Positions 32,016 to 44,736 of a DNA stretch of 64,000 nt are shown piece after piece. The notes beneath the pieces are model-generated. The model was not told the DNA's origin and ran no database searches. It worked only from the letters and a program-made list of their open reading frames with translations. Origin of the DNA: Falciphora oryzae. Its lineage: Eukaryota; Ascomycota; Sordariomycetes; Magnaporthales; Magnaporthaceae. The stretch is taken from assembly GCA_000733355.1 (NCBI GenBank), contig JNVV01000009.1:883605-947604 (forward strand), written 5' to 3'. How positions within the stretch are numbered: the stretch's first letter is position 1; each line of letters begins with the position of its first letter. Made by a program: the position numbers and the translations under genes.

Positions 32016-33175
32016 GGAGCCGAGGGCCTGCGTTAGGAGACTTGCGTGCGGTGGAGATCTATGTCGTCTAGCGCCCGTTAGGCTGGCGAAGACTGTGATT
32101 TCCAAGCATCTATCTCGAGCTCAGCTACGCCCTGCGCCTATTGTACAAATCGCTCAGTATCCCACTCACACACCCAAGAGACAAATAACCTCCTCCAGCC
32201 CATAGTTGATTGGCAGCCGGCCCACTGAAAGATTTCCCCTACAGGCATAGCGTGAAAACAAACAGCCTTTCCCAATGCCTGGATGGCCCCCGTTGCGGCT
32301 TATAAATGACAGACGTCCTGAACGTCGACCCTTGATTTCTAAGCCCGGCTCCCGCACAGTTCGCCCACAAACCTCTACTGCTCGTTTCTCTTCTCCACGA
32401 ACGGGCCGGCCCTAAAAGCTAATTGAGTCAGAAGTCTGGATGAGAAATGAAGCTACCCATAGTGTAAAGACTCGGTCCTCAGATCCCAGCCCGGCAGTCA
32501 AATATGACGACACAGTAGACTGGCCTATCAGATCTCAGGAGCGACATCCGTCGAGCCCTTGCGACATTTTAGATCCTCGTCACCACATGTGAAAGATAGC
32601 CCGGCCATGGCTCATCGCATCTCACTTGTGGGGATTCTTGCTGGTTCTGAGATTATGAAGATGCCCTTCCTTGGGTTCCATCATTTCTTATCCCCCCTGC
32701 GGTCTGGCCGGCTTGTAAATCCACTGGGCCCACGGTGCCTTGGCGGGTAGGGGAGATGGACACGCTGGCAGGGCGGCCACGGACGATGCATTATGCCGTC
32801 CATTGATAATCATCATGGCCAGAACCTTGGAAGCGAGCCGTCGTCGCGTCGACGCTGAGATTGTAGCTCGTCTCCCGACTCAGCTACACTGTTTCTCTAA
32901 ATAAGCTTCTTTAGACCGCATGTCGTGTCTATAAGACATGTGCCTTGCATAAGATACCCGCGGCCCCTGGCCTTGTCTGCCAGATCTCGCTGCCTGGGCT
33001 GCTAGGTCAAGACATACTTCAAGAACCTGGGGCTCCTTGAGCTCAGACATCATACACCCTCACCCGCCTGTCTTTCTATCCAGCCACCACCTTGGGTATA
33101 TCTCATCCAACGAAGACAGATTCCCAAGACCTCGAGGTCACCATTCTCTCAACAACTCCGGCCCACAGGCCCGCC
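32016..33175. other. Intergenic, no gene seen
   Basis: About 1.2 kb between two plus-strand genes. The last ~250 bp are pyrimidine-rich and probably the transporter leader. Confidence 0.5.
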
Positions 33176-35084
33176 ATGGCCTCCGTATTCAGGGGTACGA
33201 CGCTAGGCGCGCTCATCCGCCTGGCTACGTCCAACAGGGCTCTACAATACCCCGAGGAGAGGGATGACTTCAGGCTGCCTGAAGCTTGGCAGAGGCTGCT
33301 CAACGACGACGAGCACCATTTACCGAGCAGCAGCAGTCACGACCTCATGGAGAAACCCGCCAGCGCCACGGCGGCATCCGGAACCCAGAGCACCATCGGC
33401 GACAGCTCCGACACGGAACCCGAGGAGCGGGCCGGCAGTGACGACGACAGCATCGCCACGGGACAGGCGTCCAGCCCCCAGAGCCTAGAGGAGGCCGACG
33501 AGGAGCTCGCCGACCTCGACAGAACCCGCTCGATCCCCATCGTGCCGCGGCGGACGCGCAGCGGCGACATCCTGGTGGACTGGTACGGCAGCGACGACCC
33601 GGAGAACCCGCACAACTGGTCCAACCTGCGCCGGGTGCTCGTCACGCTGATAATCTGTGCTTACACCTTCATCGTCTACACGTCCTCCTCCATCTACCTG
33701 GCGTCCGAGCACGGCGTCATGGCCCACTTCAACGTCGACGCCGTTTCCGCCTCGCTGGGGCTCGCCATGTTCGTGCTGGGCTACGGCGTCGGCCCCCTGC
33801 TCTGGAGCCCGCTGTCGGAGCTGCCGGCGCTGGGGCGCAACCCCGTCTACGTCGGCACCATGTTTTTATTCGTCATCGTGTCCGTCCCCACGGCGCTGGC
33901 TGATAGCTTCGCGGGCCTGGTCGTGCTGCGCTTCCTGCAGGGCTTCTTTGGCTCTCCTTGCTTGGCTAATGGTGGCGCGTCCATCGGCGACCTGTACAGC
34001 GAGCTGAACCTGCCGTACGCCCTGACGCTGTGGGTCTCGAGCGCCTGGTGCGGGCCGGCGCTGGGGCCGCTGCTTGCGGGATACTCTGTGCCTGTCATGG
34101 GTGTAAGTGTTCCCTTGTAGATGGCCTCCTAGGCAGCCGGCTAGCCCCTGGGAATCGTGACAAGTCGATAGGTGTAGCTAACCCTTCCAGTGGCGCTGGT
34201 CCCTCCTCGAGATCCTCTGGGGCTCCGCCCCCGTCTTCGCCGTCATGTTCGCCCTGCTGCCCGAGACCTCGACGCCCGCCATCCTGCACCGCCGCGCCGC
34301 GCGCCTGCGCAAGCTCACCGGCTCGGCGCGCTTCCTGACACCCGAACAGGTCTCGCAGCGCGGGCGCACGGCGGGTGCAGTCCTCGCCGACGCGCTTATC
34401 AAGCCCGTCGAGATCACGTTCAAGGACCCGGCAGTCTTGTTCGTGCAGATCTACACGGCCATCGTCTACGCCATCTTCTACACCTTCTTCGAGGCCTTCC
34501 CCGCCGTCTTCCAGATCTACTACGGCATGTCGCCCGGCGAGCTGGGGCTCGTCTTCCTCTGCGTGCTTGTGGCATGTATCATCGGCTGTGTCGCCTACTG
34601 CGCCTACGTCGCCCTCGTCATGAACCCGCGCGTCCTCAAGGCCCGCGGCGGCGGCCTCTCCCTGGCCCACGAGGACCGCCTGCTCCCCGCCCTGCCGGCC
34701 GCCTTCTTCCCGACGGCGGGGCTGTTCCTGTTCGCGTGGGCGGCCCGGCCCGACGTGCACTGGGCCGTCCCGACGCTGGGCATCACGCTGTTCGGCGCGA
34801 CCGTGTTCGTGGTCATGCAGTGCATCTTCGTCTACGTGCCGCTGAGCTACCCGCGGTACGCGGCGAGCCTGTTCGCCGCAAACGACTTCTTCCGGTCCGC
34901 GCTCGCGTTCGCGAGCGTCCTGTTCGGCAGGCCGCTGTTCCAGAACCTCGGGGTGGCCAGGGGCGTCACGCTGCTGGCCGGGCTGAGCACCATTGGCATC
35001 GTCGGCATCTGGATGCTGTACTTTTTCGGCGCCCGGCTGAGGGCCATGAGCAAGTTTGCCGTCTCGGATGGGGATGAAGAGTGA
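33176..35084 (+). CDS. MFS transporter, DHA1-type drug:proton antiporter
   Basis: Two exons (33176-34102, 34191-35084) giving 606 aa. A long Ser/Glu-rich cytoplasmic tail (~1-150) precedes about 12 TM helices. Family marks: DWYGSDDPENPHNWS just before TM1; MFVLGYGVGPLLWSPLSELP and LGRNPVYVGTMF (motif A region); LRFLQGFFGSPCLANGGASI (motif C region); and WRWSLLEILWG at the start of exon 2. This subfamily includes fungal fluconazole/cycloheximide/benomyl-type exporters, but sequence alone does not tell the substrate. I chose the ATG in CGCCATGGC. The intron has a GTAAGT donor and a CTAACCCTTCCAG branch and acceptor. Confidence 0.9.
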
Positions 35085-35659
35085 GGGAGGTGAAAGAGAA
35101 GATAATACCTGGGGGAGTTTTCTTTCCTGCGTTTTTCCCATCATTACTAGACAAAGGTGGCACGTCTGGCGTTTAGAGGAGGGCATGTTCTGGGAATAGG
35201 GGCTGTGATTAGAGTAGGGACGTTTATCAAACACGTAGAAATCGCTAACCGGCAGGTAAAATGTGCAAGCGAGTGCAATACAATCACATATCAGACACAA
35301 CAGGGACAACACAAATGCTTTTACCAGGTGCAATATTAAGGTGATACTATCTCGAGCAATCCTTTTCCCTCTGGTTACCGATTTTTACGTGTTTTATACA
35401 TAACCACAAATGGATGATGCAAAGGGACGAAGAAAATCCAAAAGCAAATTCCTTCTTGTGGTAGCACCGGAATCTATATTGGCCCACGACGGACACGGTA
35501 TCCATTATGGGCTCCAGTATAGATCCCCGTGCTACCATAAGAAGAAATTCGCTTTTTAAACTTCCCCGTCCCTCCGCACAATCCGTTCGTGGTTATGTGC
35601 TGTACAAAAAAGTCATTCGTACCTTTTCCACAGGACTAACGAACGCCTGCATCCTGTCC
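35085..35659. other. Convergent intergenic gap
   Basis: The transporter and the phospholipase converge here. The gap is AT-richer than its flanks and contains no recognisable gene. Confidence 0.5.
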
Positions 35660-38155
35660 TCAACTGAAATGGTCGCCTTCCCACTCGCCCAGCTTGCCGA
35701 CGTCTCCCCGCCTGAGAAGCCTGCGGAATCTCTCCTTCCGAACCGCCTCCTCCCTCTGCTCGCGCAGCTTCTTCTTCCGCTCGTAGACGGCGCGGACCGT
35801 GGCCTTGATCTGCTCCTTCCCTTCACCGTAATTCGCCTTTGCGAGAGCCACCACCTTGTCGACCTGGTCCGGCGTGTACGTAAAGTTCCACGTGCTCATG
35901 TAGTCGCTCGAGGCCGGATCCACGTCCGCGACCTTGTCGTTGGGCAGGAACGGCATGTATACGACGGCTATGCCCGCGTTGGGCTCCATCAGCCGCCAGG
36001 AGTCGCCGTCGCCGTCCGACTTGATGGGCGGGGGCGGCTCTGTTGACCGCTCCTGCGTCGTGCCGACCCAGACGGTGCAGTATCCCAGCGTCTTGGCGGC
36101 CTCCTCGTACTTGTTCTTATTCTCGGCGGCCTTGCCGTCGTGGCCCTTGGCAGCGGTGGCCCTATCTTTGGCGACGCCGGAAACAGAGCCGCCGTCGCCA
36201 AGCTGCTCAACAGCCTGATGGGCTTGCGCGCCTTGGAGCTTGCGCTCCGCCTCGGCCGCGGAGCTCGCGCTGGCCTCCTGCAGCTGCTCAGCCGTCTCCT
36301 GCGGCGGGGCCTCCTCTTTGGGCCAGCCGATGCCGACAGGCCAACCCTTGATGCCTCTCTGACGGGCGTAACCATCCGCGACCGAGAGCCAATTGTCCAT
36401 CTTGATATCGGCGGACGCGTCGAACGCAATGATGACTTCGACGTTGCGCCCCGGGCGGAGCAGAGGGTAGATGGGGATGTTGTTCGACATTCCGGCATCC
36501 ATGAGCTGGATGTACTCGCTCTTGGGCAGGCTCGCCGGGGTTGTCTTGGGCAGCTTTCCTTCGTCCATGCCGTAGACTGGGTTCGGCAGGCTTGTGGGGT
36601 CTATGGGGTGCACCTTGCTGAGATCCTCGTTCCGGCCCGAGATGGCCTCGTCGATGGCGGCGAAGCCCGACATGCTCTGCACTAGGGGCTGGATCTCCCT
36701 GTAGTAATGGCTCAGCGTCGCACAAAAGGCGCTGCCAAACATGCCAAGAAGCAGCGGCATGCGGACCTCGGGTAGATGGAGGCCGCCGGGCTGCGGCACG
36801 TCCTTGCCATCGTGGAACCTCCTGCCCATAGCCCATGTCGGGATGCCGGCCGCAAACTCCTCGCAGAAAAACTCGTAAGGTGTGATCTCAAACCACTGGA
36901 ACCAAGCCTCCTTTTTCGCCTTCTCTTTAGACTCCTCGGATGCCGAGGGCACCTCGGCGGGCGTGTCGACGTCAACATCTGGAATCTCGTGTCTCACGGC
37001 TGTGTAGATGGGCAAGGGGTTGGCGCCAGCACGTATGTACTGTCTCTGGTTGGAAAGTTTGAAGTTGTGGTCGTCGACGTCCAGCTCGCCCCTAGGGACC
37101 AGAAGTCTTGCCGCAAGCAGAATCCCGTACACGTCGACGAGGCCGAAATCAGCCTTGGGGTCACCCTTCAACTTCTCGATCAGACCGCTCAGCAGGGGCT
37201 TGTTGGTCGGAGCCGAGACAAGGGCGGAAAAGGCCGCGGGCGGAAACGCGATGTGGACGCTTAGGCGGGCCTTGAGGTGGTCGATGAGATGGTTCATGTT
37301 GCAGTTGGTGATGGTGGAGAAGTACATGCTCTGCAGCCAGCACGATCCGCTGACACCTGCCATGTACGTGACGCAGTCGAAGAGGCCGTCTTCGGAAGCG
37401 GCGCACATGGATCCGGCGCCAGCAACAAGGGCTCTAAGGCCGCCGCCGGAACCGCAGATGCCGATGGTCGGCATGTCATCTGGGTGGATGTCCTCCTCGG
37501 CGAGACCGAGATACTTGGCGAGAGCGACCCTGGCGACCTTCCTCCTGCGTTCAAGGAAGCTCTTTTCATCCCCGCACAAATCGTTGGACACGCGAACACT
37601 CGCTGAATATCGGATTTCGGGGTGAACAGACGGGTCGTGGGCCTCCTCCCACACCTCGTCCGCCAGAGAGCCCGGGGCCAAGGACAGCTCGCGCTGGAGC
37701 TTGCGAAGATAGCCCGGCAGCAGTTTTGTCCACTCGGGCAGGATGAAGCCGACAACCTTGGAGGTGCCCCAGTCACCTTCGGTCATTTTCGAAATGCCCT
37801 CGAAACTGCCAGCAAAGGTCGACCAAGCACCCTGTTCCGCGTCAGCCCCCTGGGCGTCACCGTCGCCCAGCTCCGTCACGGGACACCACGTGGGCGCCGC
37901 CTTCGTTCTGTGTCTCTGCACGCGCTGATAGTCATCTGACGGGTATAATGAGTACACTAGGAGACATCCTCCGACGAGCACCGGTGCCAGCGGCGTACGG
38001 CGCCTAGGGGTCGGGGACCGCTTGGCGAGTGAGAATACCGGCCTGCGACGGATATTGCCGAGGGGCCCGAGTCCCGGCCGCATGAATAATGCCCGAAATG
38101 CGGCCTGGTGTGCCGGGCCACCCGGCCTCATTGCGGCCCGCACGAGGCGCGGCAT
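35660..38155 (-). CDS. Cytosolic phospholipase A2-like lipase (PLA2c domain)
   Basis: A single exon of 831 aa. The lipase domain (~170-700) shows the oxyanion motif GSGGGLRA (~235-242) and the nucleophile elbow GVSGSCW (Ser ~269). The Asp of LMDAGMSNNIPIYPL (~553) fits the catalytic Asp of the Ser/Asp dyad. These enzymes cut acyl chains from phospholipids or lysophospholipids. The N-terminus is unusual for the group: an Arg-rich amphipathic stretch, then a hydrophobic segment (~LAPVLVGGCLLVYSLYP, residues 56-72), suggesting a mitochondrial or other membrane anchor rather than secretion as with fungal Plb enzymes. An Ala/Glu/Gln-rich insert lies at ~630-690, and the C-terminus is a charged coiled coil. 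Confidence 0.87.
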   Translation of the reverse strand: MPRLVRAAMRPGGPAHQAAFRALFMRPGLGPLGNIRRRPVFSLAKRSPTPRRRTPLAPVLVGGCLLVYSLYPSDDYQRVQRHRTKAAPTWCPVTELGDGDAQGADAEQGAWSTFAGSFEGISKMTEGDWGTSKVVGFILPEWTKLLPGYLRKLQRELSLAPGSLADEVWEEAHDPSVHPEIRYSASVRVSNDLCGDEKSFLERRRKVARVALAKYLGLAEEDIHPDDMPTIGICGSGGGLRALVAGAGSMCAASEDGLFDCVTYMAGVSGSCWLQSMYFSTITNCNMNHLIDHLKARLSVHIAFPPAAFSALVSAPTNKPLLSGLIEKLKGDPKADFGLVDVYGILLAARLLVPRGELDVDDHNFKLSNQRQYIRAGANPLPIYTAVRHEIPDVDVDTPAEVPSASEESKEKAKKEAWFQWFEITPYEFFCEEFAAGIPTWAMGRRFHDGKDVPQPGGLHLPEVRMPLLLGMFGSAFCATLSHYYREIQPLVQSMSGFAAIDEAISGRNEDLSKVHPIDPTSLPNPVYGMDEGKLPKTTPASLPKSEYIQLMDAGMSNNIPIYPLLRPGRNVEVIIAFDASADIKMDNWLSVADGYARQRGIKGWPVGIGWPKEEAPPQETAEQLQEASASSAAEAERKLQGAQAHQAVEQLGDGGSVSGVAKDRATAAKGHDGKAAENKNKYEEAAKTLGYCTVWVGTTQERSTEPPPPIKSDGDGDSWRLMEPNAGIAVVYMPFLPNDKVADVDPASSDYMSTWNFTYTPDQVDKVVALAKANYGEGKEQIKATVRAVYERKKKLREQREEAVRKERFRRLLRRGDVGKLGEWEGDHFS

Positions 38156-41096
38156 TTGCCTGCGGCCGCGTGGCTTGGATGGTCAGACAGACGGCCACTG
38201 GCTCGCGTGCTGATATTGCGTGGGGTGGGCAGGGTGGGCAGGTCCAGGTGGAGGGAAGCAAATAGAGGCGAGCTTGAGCCAAGCTAGTCACTTTTGGCGC
38301 TGATCATGTCTGGATTCGGCTTGGCGGTATCAATAAAGGAAATAGAGGAAGGCACGCGAGGGCAAGACAAGCTTGACAAGGCAAACGCGGCAAGGCCGAT
38401 GCGACGTGGGCGGCACGCGAAAGCAGCATTCCTGTGGGAGAAGGCCATTTAAAAATGATGAAATGCGCGCTTCGCCTTTGTCTGTGAGCGATCGATGATA
38501 TTTTCTGATTTCAGGGGTGGCCGCTTGATCGCTAAGACGGTTGGCCGTCCCAACGCCGTCGCAGGGCTGCAACAGCCGTCCGTGTTACTGACATCATCGA
38601 CGCTGACGGGTTTTGCTGGGGCCGCTGACTGATTCTTCCAGAACCTTGCGGACAGCTGAGCCGGGCGGACAGCCCATCGAAAAAAGAACGGGCGGCAGAT
38701 ACGAATTTTGATGGGGCCGGTTGCCGGAAAACCCATGAGATTCGGCCAAGTATGGCGCAACAAGTGGGGCCGCGATGCAGTAACCGTTGCTGTCGTTCCA
38801 TGGAGTGGATTGAATGGGATTGAGGTTGATGTGAATTGAGTGCCTGGACACAGGCTCGAACGACAGCAATATAGCCGCCGTTGATTTGTCGCACAAACCA
38901 AAAAAAGCTTGCGAGGTTTCTACCCCGGCTCAATGGCAGGGGTTGCAGTTCACTGCTGTTCAGTTCATCCGGCAATTGAGCATTCAACCACCCGTCGTCC
39001 ATCCTTTCGTTGACTGGCCGAGACAGAAACAAAACCCCGGGGCCTATCCATCCCCTGTGTTTTCACTTGATGGCAGCCACGCACGATCTGGACCACTCCC
39101 CAGCCCCCATGTTTTGCCCGCGAACAGGAACATAGATCACCACGCCACATCTCGGCACGGTCGACGGCTGGAGTTGCAGTCTGGACGCCTGTGAGATTGC
39201 AGCAGCCAGGGACCACGATAATGGAACAGGCCAAAAGGGGTCGCATGAGTGCCGACAAAACGGCCTAGTCGGGCGTTTCATCGGAGGGCCACCAGAGCTA
39301 GGGGCATGTGGGATCCAGCCCGCGGCGGCGGCCCACGAAGGCCGCGGTGAATGCCACCTCGCAACCGATGTACAGACCCATTTGCCGCCCCGAAGCGATG
39401 ATTTACCTAGGTGTCTTGCCCGTCAGCCAGTGCAGTAGCGCGTTCGAGGCCTCAGAACGGCGACGGGAAGAAAAAAAGAAAAAGAAAAAGAATCCAATGG
39501 CAAAGGGCGTGACAAGAGACGAATGGGAAATCAGATCCGCTGATCCGTCTCTCGCGTCCCGCGTCCGTGCTCACCTATCCGTGCATCCAAGCCCAATTCA
39601 ACCCAAGACGGGGCGCGGCAGGCTGCAGCCTGAGGCCGCAAAACAAAAAACAACAAGCTGCTCGGATGCTGGCGCTGTGGTGATTTTGATGTGTTCATCA
39701 GGGGTGCAGGCTGGGCCCCGCTAGCGAGGATTGGATTTTGATGCCGGTGCCACTTTGGGGCCGCCCTCTGCCGCTGATTGGCTGCAGGCCTCGAATTCCT
39801 GTCCAACTGGGAGCACCCTAGCACAGGGACCAAAGGGGACCGCCAGTGCCTGCACTCCACGCGTGCACACGCCCGTGCCCCTTTTGCTCTGGGGCCCTGC
39901 TGAGCATCCACCCGGCTCCTATCCCAATCTTTGGCAACCGTCGCACCCAAATTTCCCTGTGGAATTAATTATCCTCCCTTCCAGACCTCCCGTCCGTCGA
40001 CCTCGCCTTCCTCCAGCCATCACCGCCCCTTGAGGAATCAGCTCTCTCGACATCTCTGCCGAGTTCGCGCCTCGCAGAATTCACTCCTTCGACTCTCATT
40101 CATTCGGCAGCAAGCCTTCTTATTTCTAACTTAGCTTGGTGTAATCGCGCGTGCTCCCTCCTCCCCTGCCATATTCGTTGATACGTGCCGCCCCGGTCAA
40201 GAACCCTCCTGGCTCGTGTGGTAGGTTGCAAATTTCCTTCCGCCCCTTTTTCCGCACCAAAAAACCACCACAAGTCACAACGCGACTGCTCCTGCTCCTT
40301 CTTCCTCTTCCATTCTCTTCATCCTCGCTTTCACACCTTCCCTCTTCACCAATCCTGACGCACAACCCAATCGCATCAGACTGCGTCGACGACATCGCGA
40401 GAACCTACCGTTCGTTCTGCCCCGTGTGCTTTTCTATTCGTGACGTGTTGGCTGGCTTTGGGATTGGGTTCGGGGAACTGCTTGTCTGTCACAATCGCGA
40501 CCTGATCTGGCCTGATAAAGCCAAACAAAACCCGTCCAACAAAAGCAAAAGCTCTCGACCTTTCCTCCCCAGATTAGTCGTGCTAACGTGGATGCTTCCC
40601 GTGCAGAACCGCTCCTTCCTCCGTAATCATCTTCTCCCTTTGGAATCCGCGTATTCTTCACAATATTCAAAATGGGTAAGCACCACCTCAGCCGTTCGAG
40701 CCTTTGCGCGCGTATGAGGATGCGACGACAAGAGACAATGCACCTGGCCGTCACTGCCACACGCCCCAATTGACGCACGAAATCCTCGGCCGACCTCACT
40801 CCCCTTCCTCCTGGATTCCCACGGCCTTTCGCCCTGCACATCGCCTGAGCCGGCACTGGATCTGCTTTTTCGGATCCTCGCCAGCACAACACAGGACACC
40901 GGCTGGACGACGACCGGACTGGACGCCCCCGATACACACAGCACAAAACAGCACACTCTTTACGATTCTATCTGGTATTCATAAGGCTGGGGCTAGTCTC
41001 CCTCGCCCTTGGGATTGGAGGTCGTTTGTCTCTGTCCCGCCCTTGGTTGCCCCTGGAATCTCCGTCGGTCGTCTTGCCCGCCTTGACACGCCTACA
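38156..41096. promoter_or_regulatory. Long divergent intergenic region, PLA2-like / septin
   Basis: 2.9 kb between divergent genes. The half near the septin (about 39900-41096) is strongly pyrimidine-rich, as in long fungal leaders. An ATGG|GTAAGC at about 40671 could be a splice donor in the leader, or even an alternative septin start exon. No other gene is supported. Confidence 0.45.
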
Positions 41097-43026
41097 ATGC
41101 ATTTCGACCTGGGCCATCACTCCAAGTCGCGCACTCGTAGCGTACAGCTCGAGAAGGACTTCGATGTGACCGAGGCGTCTGCACCACGGCCTTCGACGGC
41201 CAAGGAGAACACAGTCACCCCAGTCGCGCCCGTACCATCGCCGCGATCCAGCAGTCTCCCTGGGTTAAAAGACGTCAATAGCACACGGCAGTACCGGAGC
41301 ATGCTGGACGTCGAGGCTCCTCCATCCCTGGGACCTGTTAAACCCCTGGACTACGGCGAACTCTATGTCAACGGATCCAAGCTTCCAACCAGTCAGCAGT
41401 CTCGTCGTGGCTATTCTCTGCGTCGCGCTCATTGCTTGTCTGAATCACGTCTTGCTCAAGCAGCAGCTAACTCTATGTTTTCCAGCTGCAAATGGCGCTG
41501 CCGGCTCGCCGCCTCAGACGAGGGCGTCACCCGTCCCTCCAGCTAACGGTAGGCCCCAAGCCCACTCTCAGCGCTAACATTTATTGTGGAGAGCAATGTC
41601 TTTACTAACCACATAAACCACAGCCGCTGCTGCGAACGACGCCCGGAACATTGTCCGTCGGAAGCTGACTGGCTACGTCGGATTCGCCAACCTGCCCAAC
41701 CAGTGGCACCGCAAGAGTGTCCGGAAAGGCTTCAACTTCAACGTTATGGTCGTTGGTAAGTCATCACCGCTCGTGTTTATTTCTACGCGCGGTTTTCCAA
41801 CCGGAGGCTGACATGGATTGATCTTCAGGCGAGTCCGGACTGGGCAAGTCGACCCTTGTCAACACCCTGTTCAACACCTCCCTGTACCCCCCGAAGGAGC
41901 AGAAGGGCCCTAGCCTCGACATCATCCCCAAGACCGTCACCATCCAGTCGATCAGCGCCGATATCGAAGAGGCCGGTGTCCGTCTACGCCTTACCGTCGT
42001 CGACACTCCCGGCTTTGGTGACTTTGTCAACAACGACGAGTCGTGGCGCCCCATCGTCGACAACATTGAGCAGCGGTTCGATGCTTACCTGGACGCCGAG
42101 AACAAGGTTAACCGGGTAAACATTGTGGATAACCGCATTCACGCCTGTGTTTTCTTCATCCAGCCCACCGGTCACTCGCTCAAGCCCCTGGATATTGAGG
42201 TCATGAAGCGCCTGCACACCAAGGTCAACCTCATCCCGGTCATTGCCAAGTCCGACACCCTGACCGACGATGAGATTGTTGCCTTCAAGCACAGGGTAAG
42301 ATAACTTTCCGAGTAGCAAGACATCTCCATGCTGTGCTCTACACAACCAACCAAACCATACATCCGATTGCTGACTCTGATCTGCACCGATAGATTCTCG
42401 CCGACATCAAGCACCACAAGGTTCAGATCTTCGAGGGTCCCCGGTACGAGCTGGACGATGAGGAGACCATCGCCGAGAACAACGAGATTATGTCCAAGGT
42501 CCCCTTCGCTGTCGTCGGTGCGACTAACGAGATCACCAACGCCGACGGGAGGAAGGTTCGCGGTCGTCGCTACCCTTGGGGTGTCATCGAGGTGGACAAC
42601 GAGGAGCACTGCGACTTCGTCAAGCTGCGCCAGATGCTCATCCGGACCCACATGGAGGAGCTCAAGGAGCACACCAACAACATCCTGTACGAGAACTACC
42701 GTACCGACAAGCTCATCCAGATGGGTGTGTCGCAGGACCCCAGCGTCTTCAAGGAGGTCAACCCTGCCGTCAAGCAGGAGGAGGAGAGGTCTCTGCACGA
42801 GCAGAAGCTCGCCAAGATGGAGGCCGAGATGAAGCTCGTTTTCCAGCAGAAGGTTGCCGAGAAGGAGTCCAAGCTGAAGCAGAGCGAAGAAGAGCTGTAC
42901 GCCCGTCATCGCGAGATGAAGGAGCAGCTGGACCAGCAACGCAAAGAGCTGGAGGACAAGAAGGCGCGCATCGAAAGCGGCCGGCCGCTGGAACCGGTCA
43001 AGAAGAAGGGCTTTTCTCTCCGTTAA
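41097..43026 (+). CDS. CDC3: Septin, Cdc3/AspB group
   Basis: Five exons (41097-41391, 41486-41548, 41624-41755, 41829-42295, 42394-43026) giving 529 aa. Septins form GTP-binding hetero-oligomers and filaments at septa and branch or tip sites. Residues ~1-120 form a variable extension. The polybasic/N-terminal part of the core is [18 protein letters not shown], the mark of the Cdc3 group. G1 is GESGLGKST, split by intron 3 after the first G codon base. G3 is DTPGFGD and G4 AKSD; the septin unique element follows, e.g. [11 protein letters not shown]. The C-terminus is a ~90-residue coiled coil rich in Glu/Lys/Gln, ending FSLR. Introns 2-4 use GTAGGC, GTAAGT and GTAAGA donors; intron 1 uses GTCAGC, with a CTAAC branch. 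Confidence 0.92.
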
Positions 43027-44736
43027 ACCACGATAGGCCCCCTCTCTTGTCCTCCATGACCCTTGGCCTTCTCTTTTCACTCATGATGCCCACAATACCA
43101 CCAAGCCAACGCTTCTTCCCCTTTTCTTACCTATTCTTTCGCATTCGGCCTCACCCACTTTAATCACAGCCACTTTATTTTCAAACAAAAATACCCTCTA
43201 TAAGAAAGGACAGACGCGGCGTTTCTCTGAGCACAGGTGCGAACGGTGTTGAGGGAAAAGAAACCCAAGGAAGAGAAAGAAAAAGCTACCAAAAGCGGTA
43301 GGCTCCCGAAAAAGCCTCTTGAGGCGGAACCACATGCTTTGGCGGTCGGTCTTGAACACTTAGGGACGATATACTGTTTGGCTTTGATGTTTTTTTGACA
43401 CATTCCGTCGAGCAACCATTTCCTTTTTTTTTTTTTTTTTTGTTTCGTTTTTCCGTCATACCCCATACAACACGATGTCACCTCACTTCGAACGAGTCCT
43501 CAAAGGAGCCATGCTTGGTTGTGGGAGCGGCGGAGTGGCGGTGGGAATGATACCCAGCCGCTTACCAGCGCGTCACACACCGACAAGCCAGCCTCCCTCG
43601 ACCGACTTATCCCACCGCACGCCTACCCAGCGGCCAGCAGCCGGAAACGCCTCGGGATGCCGGAAGACCTGTCGCCAGAGTATTGGCACCAACGGGAAAT
43701 CCGACAAAGGACACGGCGAGGCATCCATCTTCTCTGTCCAATCTCCCCGAGGCATCAGGCAGGGAAGATAGATGGTGTCCAGTTATTTGCTTTTGGAGGG
43801 ACGAAGACAACCAATATCTCTGTATTTTATCATTGGCTCTGCTGGATTACGCGTAGGAGGGGTGAGAGGATTTGGGTCTCAGCCGTCGTCGCTTCTGTCA
43901 TACCCTCGCTCGACCACAACGTGGGTGGTGAGCCTGGCGATCGCCACACCACACTTTTTCCTTGGTTTTTGCGGATTCCTACACATTTTGCCCCCCTTTA
44001 ATTTCCTTAGTTCTCATAGCTTTTCTTGTGTCTGAATGCAAAACGATGTTTCACATCACTCCTCATGTCTATCTTTCTGTACCGTCTGGTATCCTGCCCG
44101 CATGTGCCTCACAGGCTTCAAAACTCCACTTGTGATGGCAGGTATACGCGCCCAAGGCCTCATGAGATGTCGCTACTATAGGTACCTCTTTGCCACACTA
44201 TATACTATATCGCCCTGGAGGATTTTGCCGATATTGCTCAACTCCAAATTCATTTCCAACCCTTTTCTTTTCCTCCCTCATATCCTCTTATCCTTGTTAA
44301 TCCCCTTTTCCTTTCCCCTACAAATCTCGACCTATTTTCCCTCACAATTCCTCTAAACTCTCAAGGTACTTTCAAGGTCTGAAGTTCCTATCGTTTACCG
44401 TTTAACTTATACAACGTTCCAGATGATAAGCCGTTAGGGGAGATACTGTTCTACTCTAGCGTGCGTAGAATGTGGGACAAGATTTGTTGAAATCATCAGG
44501 ATGCTCGGCTCGATTGATTGTAATACAGGTACATCTATATGTGGACACGGCGCGTTCATTCCCCGGGAACGCCTGCCGGGCGGAGATATTATATACACAC
44601 GGCGCATGGACTCAGAGAGTTGGTATCTACACCGCAACACACGCTGGAAGGAGTGAGCAACAACTGCAGGGCGTGTGCGGCGGGTGGAATTTCCAAAAAA
44701 AAAAAAAAAAAAAAAAAAAAAGTGAAATTGATTCGA
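43027..44736. other. Convergent intergenic region with homopolymers
   Basis: 1.7 kb between the septin and NAM9 3' ends. It contains a T run around 43423-43441 and the A27 run listed separately. Open frames lack protein-like features. Confidence 0.5.
44695..44721 (+). repeat. A27 homopolymer beside the NAM9 stop
   Basis: An uninterrupted run of 27 A on the plus strand ends 15 bp from the NAM9 stop codon, so it is a T run in the NAM9 3' UTR. Length in the assembly may be unreliable. Confidence 0.9.

Noticed and set aside
30648..32105. 485-aa minus-strand open frame opposite the PPR gene
   Set aside because: Antisense shadow rich in Arg/His/Leu; the plus strand has a coherent PPR protein.
38532..39032. 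166-aa minus-strand open frame in the PLA2/septin gap
   Set aside because: No domain, irregular composition, overlapping alternatives in other frames.
40151..40717. 188-aa plus-strand frame before the septin
   Set aside because: Pyrimidine-rich leader translates to Pro/Leu/Ser; no protein-like features. It may be transcribed as 5' UTR.
44036..44356. 106-aa plus-strand frame after the septin
   Set aside because: AT-rich 3' region, hydrophobic low complexity, no start context or homology seen.
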